64,000 nt of DNA from SKKC01 sp046542845. GTDB taxonomy: Bacteria; Spirochaetota; Spirochaetia; DSM-27196; SKKC01. The stretch lies in contig JBKHAN010000006.1 of the NCBI GenBank assembly GCA_046542845.1, positions 1 to 64,000 on the forward strand, in the 5' to 3' direction. The notes beneath the pieces were generated by a model. It saw only the letters and a program-made list of their open reading frames with translations. It made no database searches and had not been told where the DNA came from. Positions 36,635 to 45,472 of the stretch are shown here, piece by piece. A program made the translations under genes and the position numbers. Each line of letters begins with the position of its first letter. Positions within the stretch are counted from its first letter, which is position 1.

Positions 36635-37534
36635 TCAGTCGTCTTCGGTCGTATCGCCGTCGATATCTCCGATGAGCCTTCCGAGGTAATCGCGCGTCGA
36701 AAATGGTACAAGATCGCCGTATGTCTCGCCCGTGCCGAGAAATGCGAAGGGAATCTCGAGGGAACGGGAAATCTGCACCGCGATACCGCCTTTCGCAGTG
36801 GAATCGTATTTCGCGAGAACGGCTGCGTCGACACCGACTGCTTCGTGAAACAGCTCCGCCTGGCGGAAACCATTCTGTCCCGTAGTAGAATCGATTACCA
36901 TGACTTTGCGGTAATGCGCCGGGTCTATCTGCCGACGAACCACTTTGTCAATCTTCGAAAGCTGAGCGACCAGATCGCTGCGCGTATGCATGCGGCCCGC
37001 AGTGTCGGCGATAACCAGACGCTCTCCGCGAGCGTTCGCGCTCTCGAGGGCGTCAAAAATAACTGCTGCAGGATCGGCGTTCTGCCCCTGCTGAACGACC
37101 CTGATCCCGAGACGCTCTCCGTGGGTCACGAGTTGCTGAACGGCCGCAGCGCGAAACGTATCACCCGCAGCGAGTACCACGCCCTCGACTCCGCAGACAT
37201 CCCGATAGTATTTCGCGAGCTTCGCACAGGAGGTCGTCTTACCGGTTCCGTTGACCCCGAGAACCAGATACAGCGTCAACGGCGCGTCGGAATCGGGCCT
37301 CAGATCAACGGCTCGCACCGACTGCGAAAGCCGATCTGCAAGCACCTTCAGAATTGCATCGCGGTCCGAAGCGCGGGCTGCTTCTGCCTCCACGTCCTCG
37401 ACGATTTCCGCGGCAAGTCTTGACCCGACATCTGCCTCGATCAGGACGTCTTCCAGACGTTCCATGAGCGCTGTGTCGACTTTAGAACCAGTGAACAGAG
37501 CTCGAATTTTCGCACCAAGACCGGTTTTTTTCAT
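36635..37534 (-). CDS. ftsY: signal recognition particle receptor FtsY
   Basis: The SRP-receptor GTPase that docks ribosome-nascent chains at the membrane. Its 299 residues comprise only the N and G domains, without a long acidic A domain: L-G-V-N-G-T-G-K-T-T (G1), G-D-T-F-R-A-A-A (G2 region), D-T-A-G-R (G3), A-K-Y-D-S-T-A-K-G-G in place of the usual T-K-L-D-G-T-A-K-G-G (G4 region), and G-T-G-E (G5 region). The N-terminus M-K-K-T-G-L-G-A-K-I-R-A-L-F suits membrane targeting. The start at 37534 is preferred to one seven codons earlier. It lies between the PEGA gene and the YD gene. Confidence 0.94.
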   Translation of the reverse strand: MKKTGLGAKIRALFTGSKVDTALMERLEDVLIEADVGSRLAAEIVEDVEAEAARASDRDAILKVLADRLSQSVRAVDLRPDSDAPLTLYLVLGVNGTGKTTSCAKLAKYYRDVCGVEGVVLAAGDTFRAAAVQQLVTHGERLGIRVVQQGQNADPAAVIFDALESANARGERLVIADTAGRMHTRSDLVAQLSKIDKVVRRQIDPAHYRKVMVIDSTTGQNGFRQAELFHEAVGVDAAVLAKYDSTAKGGIAVQISRSLEIPFAFLGTGETYGDLVPFSTRDYLGRLIGDIDGDTTEDD

Positions 37535-37551
37535 GCTTCTACAGCCCGTTG

Positions 37552-38979
37552 TCAATCTGAGTGATAGTATCTGCCTGCCTGTATGTAGCGGGCAAGTTGC
37601 ACAAATGAGTTTATCAGAAGCCCGCCGCTCACGACGACCCCTGCCGCCTGGGCTGTTTGTATCGTAGCGAGATACTCACCCCGTTGCCTGACCTCCTCCG
37701 GGGGTATAGCCTGGTTTCCAAGAATATAGGCGACCTCGCTCCGAAAAACCCCGCCGAGCATAAGCGGCACAGGTACGCTCAGCGCGAACCATCCGAGCGA
37801 ACGATAGAAGCCCTCGCGACGGTCGATCAGTTCCTGCCGGGGATCACGGTCCACTTCGACAAGCGTGACGACCCGTTCCGACGGACCGCTCGTGTTCACC
37901 ACAAAACGTTGTGGCTGAAACCCCTCGCGTCGCAGTTCCGCTGTCCGAGGGCCGGCCGGTCTGTCCAGCGTGAACGGTGTTTGGCCTACGTATTCGGCAC
38001 CGAGGTACAGGTCTGCCCCCGCGGGTTCACTGACAATTCGAAGCGGCTCCCGCGTGCTTCGCTCGAGAACGGCGCCAACGTCGCGCTGCTCACCGGTATC
38101 GAGGCGCAGCTCCGTCTCGAAGTCGCGATAACCCGGCGAAGTCACGCGTATGTCATACAGGCCCGGGTCCGCGTACGGAAGCGTTACCCTTCCGAATCCT
38201 GAAAGCGCTCCGTTAACGAAAACCGCCGCGTCGGTGCTCCCGGATTCAACGGTCAGGGAGGCAAACTCACGACCGAGAAGAAGGCGCGCCAGTTGCTGAG
38301 CGAGCGGTTCCACCTCGTCGTTCACGTCTTCGGGACGCAGCAGGAGCGATGGAAGCATGAGCGAGTCCTGTGTCACCGAGCGGTAGAGACCCAGTCGGAC
38401 AACGAGATAACCGTCGTCGTAGCCCAGTCTGCCCGAAATCAGCAGGTCGACGTCGGGGGGGTCGCCGCCGTCGGGAAGGCCTCGGTCCGGGATCTGCTCC
38501 TCCTCAAAGCGCAGGGGTACGCGGTCCTGTATTTCGATATCGCCGGGTCTCGTTGCCAGGAGCGCGTCGCGACGCTCGCGAAGCTCGCGTATCTCCCCGG
38601 CAATCTCGTCCAGCCGTTGCGGCGCATCCTCTGAGCGGTCAAAGAGAAGCTCGTCTCGCGCCGCGATCCGCGAACTGATATCAGCCTCGATCGATGCGAC
38701 CGCGTCGTGTATCAGAACGGTCGCGTATGCGTCGCGTTCGGACCGGTCCTGTACTCGTTCCGGTGCTTCAACGAGGCGCTCCTGCAACAACCGCGGGAGG
38801 CTCAGTGCCACATATTGATACTCGGGAGGTACGCCATCCAAAGCCAGCGCTGCGAAAGCGACACTCAAGTGTTCGCGGTCATCCCCCGGGAGGTCATCTG
38901 CTTCGACGGATCGCGCTGCGATTACGAGGACCAGGGCTGCCCCCGCTACTGCCGCACGGCGGAGAAACCGGGCGCTCAC
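37552..38979 (-). CDS. PEGA-domain envelope protein
   Basis: A 475-residue exported protein with an N-terminal signal helix ending near S-V-E-A-D-D. Residues about 40-230 form a helical and beta region of unknown type, followed by two PEGA-type beta domains (about 240-320, with V-F-V-N-G-A-L-S-G-F-G, and 325-395, with S-E-P-A-G-A-D-L-Y-L-G-A-E-Y-V-G-Q-T-P-F). Near the C-terminus are two hydrophobic helices (about 408-425 and 445-460). PEGA domains are common in surface-linked or envelope-anchored proteins. The start is GTG 38979, overlapping the response-regulator stop as GTGA. No function can be assigned. Confidence 0.82.
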   Translation of the reverse strand: MSARFLRRAAVAGAALVLVIAARSVEADDLPGDDREHLSVAFAALALDGVPPEYQYVALSLPRLLQERLVEAPERVQDRSERDAYATVLIHDAVASIEADISSRIAARDELLFDRSEDAPQRLDEIAGEIRELRERRDALLATRPGDIEIQDRVPLRFEEEQIPDRGLPDGGDPPDVDLLISGRLGYDDGYLVVRLGLYRSVTQDSLMLPSLLLRPEDVNDEVEPLAQQLARLLLGREFASLTVESGSTDAAVFVNGALSGFGRVTLPYADPGLYDIRVTSPGYRDFETELRLDTGEQRDVGAVLERSTREPLRIVSEPAGADLYLGAEYVGQTPFTLDRPAGPRTAELRREGFQPQRFVVNTSGPSERVVTLVEVDRDPRQELIDRREGFYRSLGWFALSVPVPLMLGGVFRSEVAYILGNQAIPPEEVRQRGEYLATIQTAQAAGVVVSGGLLINSFVQLARYIQAGRYYHSD

Positions 38980-39386
38980 AGGTACTCCCGCTTTCCGGCA
39001 GCTTTGCGCACTGCGCTGACGATGCGCTCTGAACGGAATGGCTTTACCACGAAGTCACGGGCACCAAGCTGTATGGCCCGAATTATCAGCTTCTGTTCGT
39101 CCATGGCACTGCACATGACAACGCGTGCCGACGGATCGATACGCATGAGCCGACCAAGCGCGGTTATTCCGTCCATATGGGGCATCGCGATATCGAGCAG
39201 GACGACGTTGGGCTTATGAGTCTGATACATGGTCAACGCATCCCGACCGTTATACGCCTCGGCGACGATGACTATATCGGTTCCCGACAGGGCGTCGCGG
39301 ATCGCCTCACGCATAAAGGCGAGGTCATCCACGACGAGAACCCTGATTGGTGTATGCCCGGCTGCGGACGTCCCGATATGTGTCAT
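38976..39386 (-). CDS. CheY-like single-domain response regulator
   Basis: A 136-residue receiver domain without an output domain. Key residues are D20-D21, phospho-acceptor Asp65 in V-L-L-D-I-A-M-P, Ser93 in M-C-S-A-M, and Lys115 in V-V-K-P-F. The form D-x-A-F-M-R-E and M-C-S-A-M-D-E is common in stand-alone spirochaetal and chemotaxis-type CheY proteins. ATG 39386 lies just past the prfB stop; the longer frame would overlap prfB by 14 codons. No cognate kinase is adjacent. It overlaps the PEGA gene by four bases (GTGA). Confidence 0.9.
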   Translation of the reverse strand: MTHIGTSAAGHTPIRVLVVDDLAFMREAIRDALSGTDIVIVAEAYNGRDALTMYQTHKPNVVLLDIAMPHMDGITALGRLMRIDPSARVVMCSAMDEQKLIIRAIQLGARDFVVKPFRSERIVSAVRKAAGKREYL

Positions 39387-39388
39387 TG

Positions 39389-40499
39389 CTATTCCACCGT
39401 AGCCGGCTCCCATTGTACCCGCAACCACGCCTCAATGAACTCGTCAATATCGCCGTCCATGACCGCATCCACGTTTGAGGTCTCCGCCTTGGTGCGGTGG
39501 TCCTTCACCATGGTGTAGGGTTGAAACACGTAGCTTCTGATCTGATTCCCCCAGGAGATGTTTTTCTTCTCGGCGGCCTTTGCGTCCTGCTCCGCCTCGC
39601 GTTCAAGTCGATAATACTCGTAGAGGCGACTTCGCAGCACCTTCATGGCCGTCGACCGGTTCTTGTGCTGGCTTCGTTCGCTCTGACACTGCACGACGAT
39701 GCCGGTCGGCAAGTGGGTCATGCGCACCGCGCTGTCGGTCTTGTTGACGTGCTGTCCGCCGGCGCCCTGTGCCCGGTAGGTGTCCACCCGCAACTCATCG
39801 GGCTTGATATCGACCTCTATATCGTCTTCGATAACGGGACTGACGTAGACCGAGGCGAAGGATGTGTGTCGTCTGCCGCTTGAATCAAAGGGAGAAATCC
39901 GGACAAGCCGGTGTACCCCCGTCTCTGCTTTCAGATAGCCGTAGGCGTATTCGCCGGTTACCTCAAGCGTCACTGACTTGACCCCACCTTCGGCTTCGAG
40001 AAATTCGATGGTCTGGTACTTGTAGTCGTGCGAATCGAGCCAGCGCGTATACATTCGCAGAAGCATGGATGTCCAGTCGCAAGCCTCCGTGCCGCCTGCG
40101 CCTGAGTGTATGGTCAGGAATGCCGGGCTGGCATCTGTTTCGTCGCTCAGCAGTTCGAGAACCCGAAGCTTTTCGTAGCGCGCCTGCATCTGCTGTAACT
40201 GGGCTCGAAGCTCGTCGGCAGTCGCCTGGTCGCCTTCGTCCTGCGCGAGTTCGAGCAGATCCAGTACATCCTGACTCTCGGTCTTCAAAGCCTCCCACGG
40301 CAGAAGCCGGTTCTGCAGACGTTTCAGATCCGACATGACCTGTTCAGCTCGTTCGCGATCGTTCCAGAGATCCGGTACGGCGCTTTTCTCTTCGAGCTCC
40401 TGAATACGGTACCTTATCGTATCCGGGTCAAAGAGACCTCCAGGTGGCAAGGATGTCTTCGTGCAGGCGAACGACCTGGTCTTTCAGTTCTTCAAACAT
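39389..40499 (-). CDS. prfB: peptide chain release factor 2, +1 programmed frameshift
   Basis: RF2 ends translation at UGA and UAA. The true start is ATG 40499 with AGGAG about nine bases upstream. The first frame encodes 23 residues (M-F-E-E-L-K-D-Q...W-R-S-L) and hits an in-frame TGA at 40430-40428 directly after CTT; a +1 shift continues D-P-D-T-I-R-Y-R to the stop at 39389, giving 369 residues. S-P-F (anticodon-like tripeptide) and the catalytic G-G-Q (A-G-G-Q-H-V-N-K) are present. A non-shifted call starting at an internal TTG (40450) would miss the N-terminus. It heads the long leftward array. Confidence 0.96.
40428..40441 (-). promoter_or_regulatory. RF2 programmed frameshift signal
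   Basis: On the minus strand GGAGG (40441-40437), three bases TCT, the slippery CTT (40433-40431) and the stop TGA (40430-40428) followed by C reproduce the autoregulatory RF2 frameshift site. When RF2 is scarce, the ribosome pauses at TGA and shifts +1, aided by the internal Shine-Dalgarno-like element. Confidence 0.93.
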
Positions 40500-40542
40500 G
40501 GATGTACGCTCCTGTGTATGATCAGTGCGGGTGACCGATCCG

Positions 40543-40548
40543 TATAAT
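40543..40548 (+). promoter_or_regulatory. -10 element in prfB/FN3 divergent region
   Basis: A consensus TATAAT lies in the 122-base gap between the divergent prfB and FN3-like genes and would start transcription near 40555. No good -35 is seen. Read on the minus strand, the same bases give TTATAC, which could serve prfB. A small frame at 40605-40625 (M-G-G-F-R-R), behind AAGGAGG, ends in a TGA that overlaps the ATG at 40622. Confidence 0.35.
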
Positions 40549-40621
40549 CTACCCGGTAATCTCGCATATGATACCCATGAGAGCCAAGGAGGACCACTGC
40601 AGAGATGGGTGGTTTTCGCCG

Positions 40622-41917
40622 ATGAACAGAAAAAGAAGGAGTGTACGAGTGCAGAGGTCGCTATTGTCCCGTCGTTCGGCGTTTATATCCATCATGTTCC
40701 TGTTTTCGCTTTTTTCGATTCAGGCCGATGGGACCGCGGCGGTTCCCGAGCAACTCGCGATAGGGGTGCGCGGCGGTGAAGTTCGCTTGCGCTGGCGCAT
40801 TCCCGATATGTACGAGCAGCGTTTCTTTGTCTTTATGCACGACGAACCTGTTACCGGGGAAAACATTGGCGAGGCACAGCTTGTCGCGGTCCTGCCCGCA
40901 GGGAGCGAACAGTATACCGAGCAGGTCGAAGAACGCGGCGAGTACCATTTCGCCGTTGTGACCGAAGACGAGAATCGCGAGCCGTCGAACAGTGTCCTGC
41001 CCGGCGAGAACGCGACCGAGCGTGCCGTACTGGTAACCCTGGAGCCCTCCGATCCGGGGCAACAGGCAGAGCCCGAGGAAGTGCTGAGCATGCGTGCGGT
41101 GCCTCAGGGTGACAGCGTGCGTCTGAGCGTGAGAACGAGCAGCGAGACGGTAAGCATCATCATACTCAGGACGCTCGAACAGCCCGAATCGGGTACCGAC
41201 ATGCACCAGTCCTATCACGTTGTGGGTCGTGCCGAAGGTACGACCGTAGAGCTTCAGGACGAGCTTGTACCGGGCATCCCGGCCTGGTACACGGCAGTCA
41301 AATCAGACGCGTTTGATGAAGGACGCTTCCCGGAGCTGCGCGCGGGTGTGAACACGCTCCGGTCTGCCGTTTCAACGGGACCGGCCATGCCCGCGCCGCC
41401 CGTTAATACACGCATCGGGAGCGAGCGTACCCTCAGGCGTGAAACGATCCTGGACATCCGTTCGGACCTGGGTATCCACTCTGACCGCGAGGTGCCACCG
41501 CCTGCGCTTGAACGTGTTCAGCCTGTCGCCCTTAACGAGCGCACAAGAGCCGCGGTGGAGCGTATGGTGTCGACATTCACCGAGCAATCGCGGAGGGACG
41601 AACAGCTTCCCGCAGCGCGGCCAACGGTGGATGAAGCCTTATCCGTCGAAAACAGCCATCTTCGACAGATAACAGAAATGTGGGCCCGGACGGGGGACAG
41701 CGAGCGCGCCACCATGGATCTGCGCCTCTTGCTCGCTCACGAGGCTGCGGGCAGCGAGAGCGCAACGGCCAGATACTACCTTGGACGAAGCGAGTACGAA
41801 CGGGGTAATGCGCGGGAAGCGCTGTATCAATTTCTTCTCGTCGACGGCGACGAGGCTCGAGACAGCCTCAGGTGGATCAGAGCGATACTCGACGAAGGTC
41901 TCGCGAGCACACCGTAG
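40622..41917 (+). CDS. secreted protein with FN3-like domains and helical C-terminus
   Basis: A 431-residue exported protein. A basic N-terminus and hydrophobic core (S-I-M-F-L-F-S-L-F-S-I) form the signal peptide. Residues about 40-125 and 145-240 look like two fibronectin-III-type beta domains (V-R-L-R-W-R-I-P; S-V-R-L-S-V-R-T), and the last ~80 residues are helical and TPR-like (A-R-Y-Y-L-G-R-S-E-Y-E-R-G-N-A-R-E-A-L). No enzymatic motif is seen; a structural or binding role in the envelope is likely. An in-frame ATG at 40568 would add 18 residues ahead of the signal. It ends two bases before the convergent GH57 gene. Confidence 0.75.
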   Translation: MNRKRRSVRVQRSLLSRRSAFISIMFLFSLFSIQADGTAAVPEQLAIGVRGGEVRLRWRIPDMYEQRFFVFMHDEPVTGENIGEAQLVAVLPAGSEQYTEQVEERGEYHFAVVTEDENREPSNSVLPGENATERAVLVTLEPSDPGQQAEPEEVLSMRAVPQGDSVRLSVRTSSETVSIIILRTLEQPESGTDMHQSYHVVGRAEGTTVELQDELVPGIPAWYTAVKSDAFDEGRFPELRAGVNTLRSAVSTGPAMPAPPVNTRIGSERTLRRETILDIRSDLGIHSDREVPPPALERVQPVALNERTRAAVERMVSTFTEQSRRDEQLPAARPTVDEALSVENSHLRQITEMWARTGDSERATMDLRLLLAHEAAGSESATARYYLGRSEYERGNAREALYQFLLVDGDEARDSLRWIRAILDEGLASTP

Positions 41918-41919
41918 GA

Positions 41920-44025
41920 TCAGGAACGCCCCATCTTGACGCTGACGCCGTACTGTACCGACTCACCGGGCTGCAGCTGAAACCGCCACCTCGGAACGAG
42001 CGTGGACCCCTGATAAATGCTGTCGAGATGGTTCTCGTGCATGGAATGGGTAATAACGGGAAGGCTCCATGCGTCGGCCGGATGCTGGAACGAAACCGAG
42101 AGGTCGATCCTGTTCACGAGGTCTTCGTATATAATTGTACCGGCGTCCGAAAGGACCTGCATGGCGGGCCCGACTTCCGTGTGAGCCGCCTGAGGATTCT
42201 CTTTCGATCTGCTTCTCCTCAGTAGCGTCTTTCGCGCAATTGCCGGGTCCGACTCCGGGAACACGTGCACTCTCAGCGCGTCAACCTGATCCGACACGAA
42301 CCCGAGATTAAGCTCGCAGCCATAACACCCCGCAACAACATCGGTCGAGAGGTTTTCCAGCCGCATTTCTGCACTGACGGTGCTCTCTCCGAAATGAAAC
42401 CGCTTGCGAAGCTTCATGCGGGAGACTCCGGTGTCCGTCGTCAAGTCGAACTCGCAGTCGAGGGTAAGGTAATTACCGGTACTGTTGTACTCTTCGACTG
42501 AGAACATGCACGTATATACCTCGGCGTGCTCAACATGCTGCATGCGGTCGAATTGTTGTATCGTGCTGTCACTCGAAAAAAAGTGATCAATAAACGACCG
42601 TCTCGTATAGCGGTCAAACGAGGTATCGTCACCGAGCTCCTCGTGGTAGCGCTCCATATGGCGCGACATGACGTCCATGTAGTTCCACGGTGCGGGCAAA
42701 TAATCGAGCTCGACAAGACGCGCCCCCTCGCGGTGCACGTATGCGTTCATCTCCTGGCCCTGGTACAGGTACTCGTCGAGCCCGTCCATATCGTAATCGA
42801 CCGAGACAATCGATGGTATAAATATGCCTTTTTCTCTCGTGACCTTCTCTGCTTCAATAAGCGATCGATACACAGCCTTTCTGAGATGGTTGTGATAGAT
42901 ACCGCCGGCAGCCCCGTGCCAGTAGGCGGTATGCGACTGTCCCTTCCACAGTTCTTCGCGCGCAGCCTGTTTTCGGTACTTGTCACCGCGTATCTGATTC
43001 ACGAGTACGTGGGTGTATTGCATCTTCGCATAAAGCATGTTGCTCTCGGGATAACGGGTCAGAAAGTCCCTGAAAAAGCCACCTGCGAGGTAACCGTCGT
43101 CTTCGTCGCTTCCATTCAGTACCGACCTCACGTGCAGCAGCGTACGCTGTCGTTGTGGATTCAGCGTCCAGAGCATCATGTCGTCGTGACTCGTGGCAGG
43201 AAAATACGCCCGCCTGCGGGGAAGACCGGACTTCAGATAGCGAACCGGGGTCGTGAGCGTGAGCCAGTCCGATTCTTTCTGGGCAAGGCTCAAAAACCGC
43301 TCGAGCCAGCGGTCGTCGTATTCCGGGTGCGACAGGGCGCTTCCGTTCGCGTAGCGCCGGCCATCGTACATCATCGATACGACGCCCGTGCCGTCGTCTG
43401 TTGCCAGCGAACTGATTTTTTCAAGAACGACTTCCGGGGGTGTGACGCCTATGTGTTCTTCCAGGCTCCGTCGAACCGGAAAAACAACCACCACCTTTCC
43501 CTGATCCTCGGTCAGGCACGGCTTGACCAGCTCTTCCGAATGAAGACCTGCGACCTTAAAATGATGATCATCGAGAAATATATGCTCGATGCCGCTGTTC
43601 CGGAGAGTCGAAGCGAGAAAGGGCTCCCAGACGTGCTCGGTAATCCACGCCCCGCGAGGCCGCCGACCGAAACGTTTTCTGAGAAATGTCGTGAGCCCTT
43701 CGATCTGCCCGAGCGAATCCTGCCGGGGTATCAGGCTGAAAACGGGATCCCAGAACCCTCCCCCGAGCATCTCGACCTGTTTGCGCTGGACCATTTCGCC
43801 GAGTACATCGGTAAACTCCGAATGGCTTGCGTCGAGCCACGTGAGTAGCGTACCCGAATAATGAAGCGTCAGCGGAACATTCGGCATGTTGTACAGTACG
43901 CGGAGAAAAGGCTTGTAGATTCGTTGATATACGCGCTCGAATTCCTGCGCGGGAGTTCCTACCGGGAGACTATTCGTTGTTCCGAAGATAAGCGATATAG
44001 ATTTCAACAGCAGACACCCGCACAC
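41920..44025 (-). CDS. GH57 alpha-glucan-acting enzyme
   Basis: A 701-residue GH57 protein, probably a 4-alpha-glucanotransferase or amylase acting on glycogen or maltodextrins in the cytoplasm. Visible are L-H-Y-S-G-T-L-L-T-W-L, E-M-L-G-G-G-F-W-D-P, the nucleophile Glu in W-I-T-E-H-V-W-E-P, and M-M-Y-D-G-R-R-Y-A where the acid/base Asp lies in D-D-G-E-K-F-G of known enzymes. A C-terminal beta domain (from about 490) resembles that of the Thermococcus glucanotransferase. The start is uncertain: GTG 44025 or TTG 44007; neither has a strong ribosome-binding site. It could supply glucans to TreY-TreZ (inference). Confidence 0.85.
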   Translation of the reverse strand: MCGCLLLKSISLIFGTTNSLPVGTPAQEFERVYQRIYKPFLRVLYNMPNVPLTLHYSGTLLTWLDASHSEFTDVLGEMVQRKQVEMLGGGFWDPVFSLIPRQDSLGQIEGLTTFLRKRFGRRPRGAWITEHVWEPFLASTLRNSGIEHIFLDDHHFKVAGLHSEELVKPCLTEDQGKVVVVFPVRRSLEEHIGVTPPEVVLEKISSLATDDGTGVVSMMYDGRRYANGSALSHPEYDDRWLERFLSLAQKESDWLTLTTPVRYLKSGLPRRRAYFPATSHDDMMLWTLNPQRQRTLLHVRSVLNGSDEDDGYLAGGFFRDFLTRYPESNMLYAKMQYTHVLVNQIRGDKYRKQAAREELWKGQSHTAYWHGAAGGIYHNHLRKAVYRSLIEAEKVTREKGIFIPSIVSVDYDMDGLDEYLYQGQEMNAYVHREGARLVELDYLPAPWNYMDVMSRHMERYHEELGDDTSFDRYTRRSFIDHFFSSDSTIQQFDRMQHVEHAEVYTCMFSVEEYNSTGNYLTLDCEFDLTTDTGVSRMKLRKRFHFGESTVSAEMRLENLSTDVVAGCYGCELNLGFVSDQVDALRVHVFPESDPAIARKTLLRRSRSKENPQAAHTEVGPAMQVLSDAGTIIYEDLVNRIDLSVSFQHPADAWSLPVITHSMHENHLDSIYQGSTLVPRWRFQLQPGESVQYGVSVKMGRS

Positions 44026-44121
44026 ACGTTCTGTTTGGCCAGGAAAACGAACGGCCGAGTAATGAGCGCAATGTCGTTACAGTATCATTAGCGTCCACAG
44101 CGCTGCAAGCAACGTGGAATT

Positions 44122-44147
44122 GCGTACACCTTCGGTGAAGCGTACGC
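44122..44147. other. hairpin between TetR and GH57 genes
   Basis: GCGTAC and GTACGC arms, with inner GAAG/CTTC pairing, form a stem-loop within the 154-base gap. No T run follows on either strand, so it is not a standard terminator. It may stabilise an mRNA end or be a regulator site. Nothing else recognisable lies in the gap. Confidence 0.4.
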
Positions 44148-44179
44148 GAATCCTCGTCGTGAAGCTCGCGCGTATATTT

Positions 44180-45331
44180 TTACAGGTTTGATTTCAGACC
44201 GTCGGTAAGCAGGCTGCTGATATCTCTGAGGGTCTTGCGGGATGCCTCCTGGTAGCCTGCCGGGTCGTGCAGCACGGCAAGACCGAAATAATGACTCAAT
44301 CCCATGAGCATGTTTCCTGCGAGCCACGAATCGGTTATGCGAAGTCCTGAAGACGACTTGGCGTAGCCCTTGGCGAAGTCATCGTAGTAGCGGCGGACCG
44401 CAGCAGGGGTAACAAACTCGGCTTCGCGAACAATATTGTAACAACTCGGATCGACGTTACTGATATAGAAGGCAAACAGCACCATTCCCTGCAGTTCTTT
44501 CTCAAGCCTGCTGATCCCGCTTTCGAGATTGCTGCTGATAAACTGTCGAATCTGATGACTGATCATCTCGATTATCTTTTCGGTAAATTGCTCCTTGCCT
44601 TCGAAATAATTATAGAAGGTGCCTACCCCCAGCCCCGAAGCACTGGTGAGGCGGTAAATGTTCATGCCGTGAAACCCGGTTTTTCCGAGTATGCTTTTAC
44701 CGCTTGCAAGCAGCTTCTCGGGCGTCGTTTCCTGGAGCTTCAAGGGAAGCGGTTGCACATCTATGCCGAACACCCGCTCCCAGTCGGGTGTATCGCGACG
44801 AAAAACCCCGCGAAGTATAAGATCGGTCACAGCGTCCGCGTCTATCGCAACCTGGTGGTAGGTGCGCCTGAACGCCGAGAAGCGTATACCGGCCATCACG
44901 AAAATCAGTTCACCAGCCGACGGAGTCCGACCAAGCGTATGCGTCAAGTGCTGTTCATAGAGCTGATTGATTTTCAGTTCGTAGTCGTAATACCGGTACT
45001 GACCCTGCCGAAAAACCTGCGTGATATCACGCTGCTCTTCAGAGAGCCGAAAGACCACCATGCACAAATTCGCGATTCGCTGCTCGATGGAGTCGCCGTC
45101 GACGGTTTCCAGTGCAGACGACAGCATGGTGTAATATCTGTTCAGTATTTCGAGGAAAATCTCTTCCCGGGACGAAAAATACCGGTAGTAGGCTCCATTG
45201 GACATTCCGGCAGTACGGCAGATGTCGGCGACCGAGACCTGACTGATCCAGTTCCTGCTGAATAGCTCGACAGCCGCGGCAAGAAGCCGTTCTCGCGTTG
45301 CGGTACGTTGCTGCTCTCTAGCCACGGGCAC
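44180..45331 (-). CDS. tandem (double) TetR-family regulator
   Basis: A 383-residue protein holding two complete TetR units. Unit 1 (about 1-185) has the helix-turn-helix V-A-D-I-C-R-T-A-G-M-S-N-G-A-Y-Y-R-Y-F with ligand-domain helices after it. Unit 2 (about 195-383) has I-Y-R-L-T-S-A-S-G-L-G-V-G-T-F-Y-N-Y-F and its own ligand domain. Ordinary TetR proteins are near 200 residues and dimeric; here one chain may form a pseudo-dimer or bridge two operators. It is divergent from the KAS III/ABC operon, and one operator copy lies just upstream of its ATG, so autorepression and control of that operon are expected. Confidence 0.9.
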   Translation of the reverse strand: MPVAREQQRTATRERLLAAAVELFSRNWISQVSVADICRTAGMSNGAYYRYFSSREEIFLEILNRYYTMLSSALETVDGDSIEQRIANLCMVVFRLSEEQRDITQVFRQGQYRYYDYELKINQLYEQHLTHTLGRTPSAGELIFVMAGIRFSAFRRTYHQVAIDADAVTDLILRGVFRRDTPDWERVFGIDVQPLPLKLQETTPEKLLASGKSILGKTGFHGMNIYRLTSASGLGVGTFYNYFEGKEQFTEKIIEMISHQIRQFISSNLESGISRLEKELQGMVLFAFYISNVDPSCYNIVREAEFVTPAAVRRYYDDFAKGYAKSSSGLRITDSWLAGNMLMGLSHYFGLAVLHDPAGYQEASRKTLRDISSLLTDGLKSNL

Positions 45332-45338
45332 CCCTTCC

Positions 45339-45360
45339 AGTGAATGAGAAATGATTCACT
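45339..45360. promoter_or_regulatory. putative TetR operator, copy 1
   Basis: A 22-base site with perfect 7-bp inverted arms AGTGAAT and ATTCACT around an 8-base centre. It lies eight bases upstream of the tandem TetR ATG. Copy 2 (45473-45494) matches it at 16 of 22 positions in the same orientation. Assignment to this regulator is inferred from position and symmetry. Confidence 0.6.
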
Positions 45361-45439
45361 CTTACTACCGGTGGAGTATAGCCCGCCTCCTTTCGAGCGG
45401 TAAAGCGGTAAAAATGTGCTTCAGCGCGAGTGATTTCGC

Positions 45440-45468
45440 TTGACTCCGGGTATTTTCAGCATGAGAAT
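45440..45468 (+). promoter_or_regulatory. putative promoter of KAS III/ABC operon
   Basis: TTGACT (45440-45445), a 17-base spacer and GAGAAT (45463-45468) form the best sigma-70-like promoter in the gap. Operator copy 2 starts five bases downstream, so a bound regulator would block initiation. A TATACA at 45503-45508 is a weaker alternative -10. Confidence 0.4.
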
Positions 45469-45472
45469 GCCT

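Noticed and set aside
42526..43848. Rightward open frame (about 440 codons) across the GH57 gene
   Set aside because: Antisense shadow of GH57, with no domain and no ribosome-binding site.
44140..44160. tRNA-like string near the TetR/GH57 gap
   Set aside because: A CGAATCC run is present, but no acceptor stem or cloverleaf can be formed around it.
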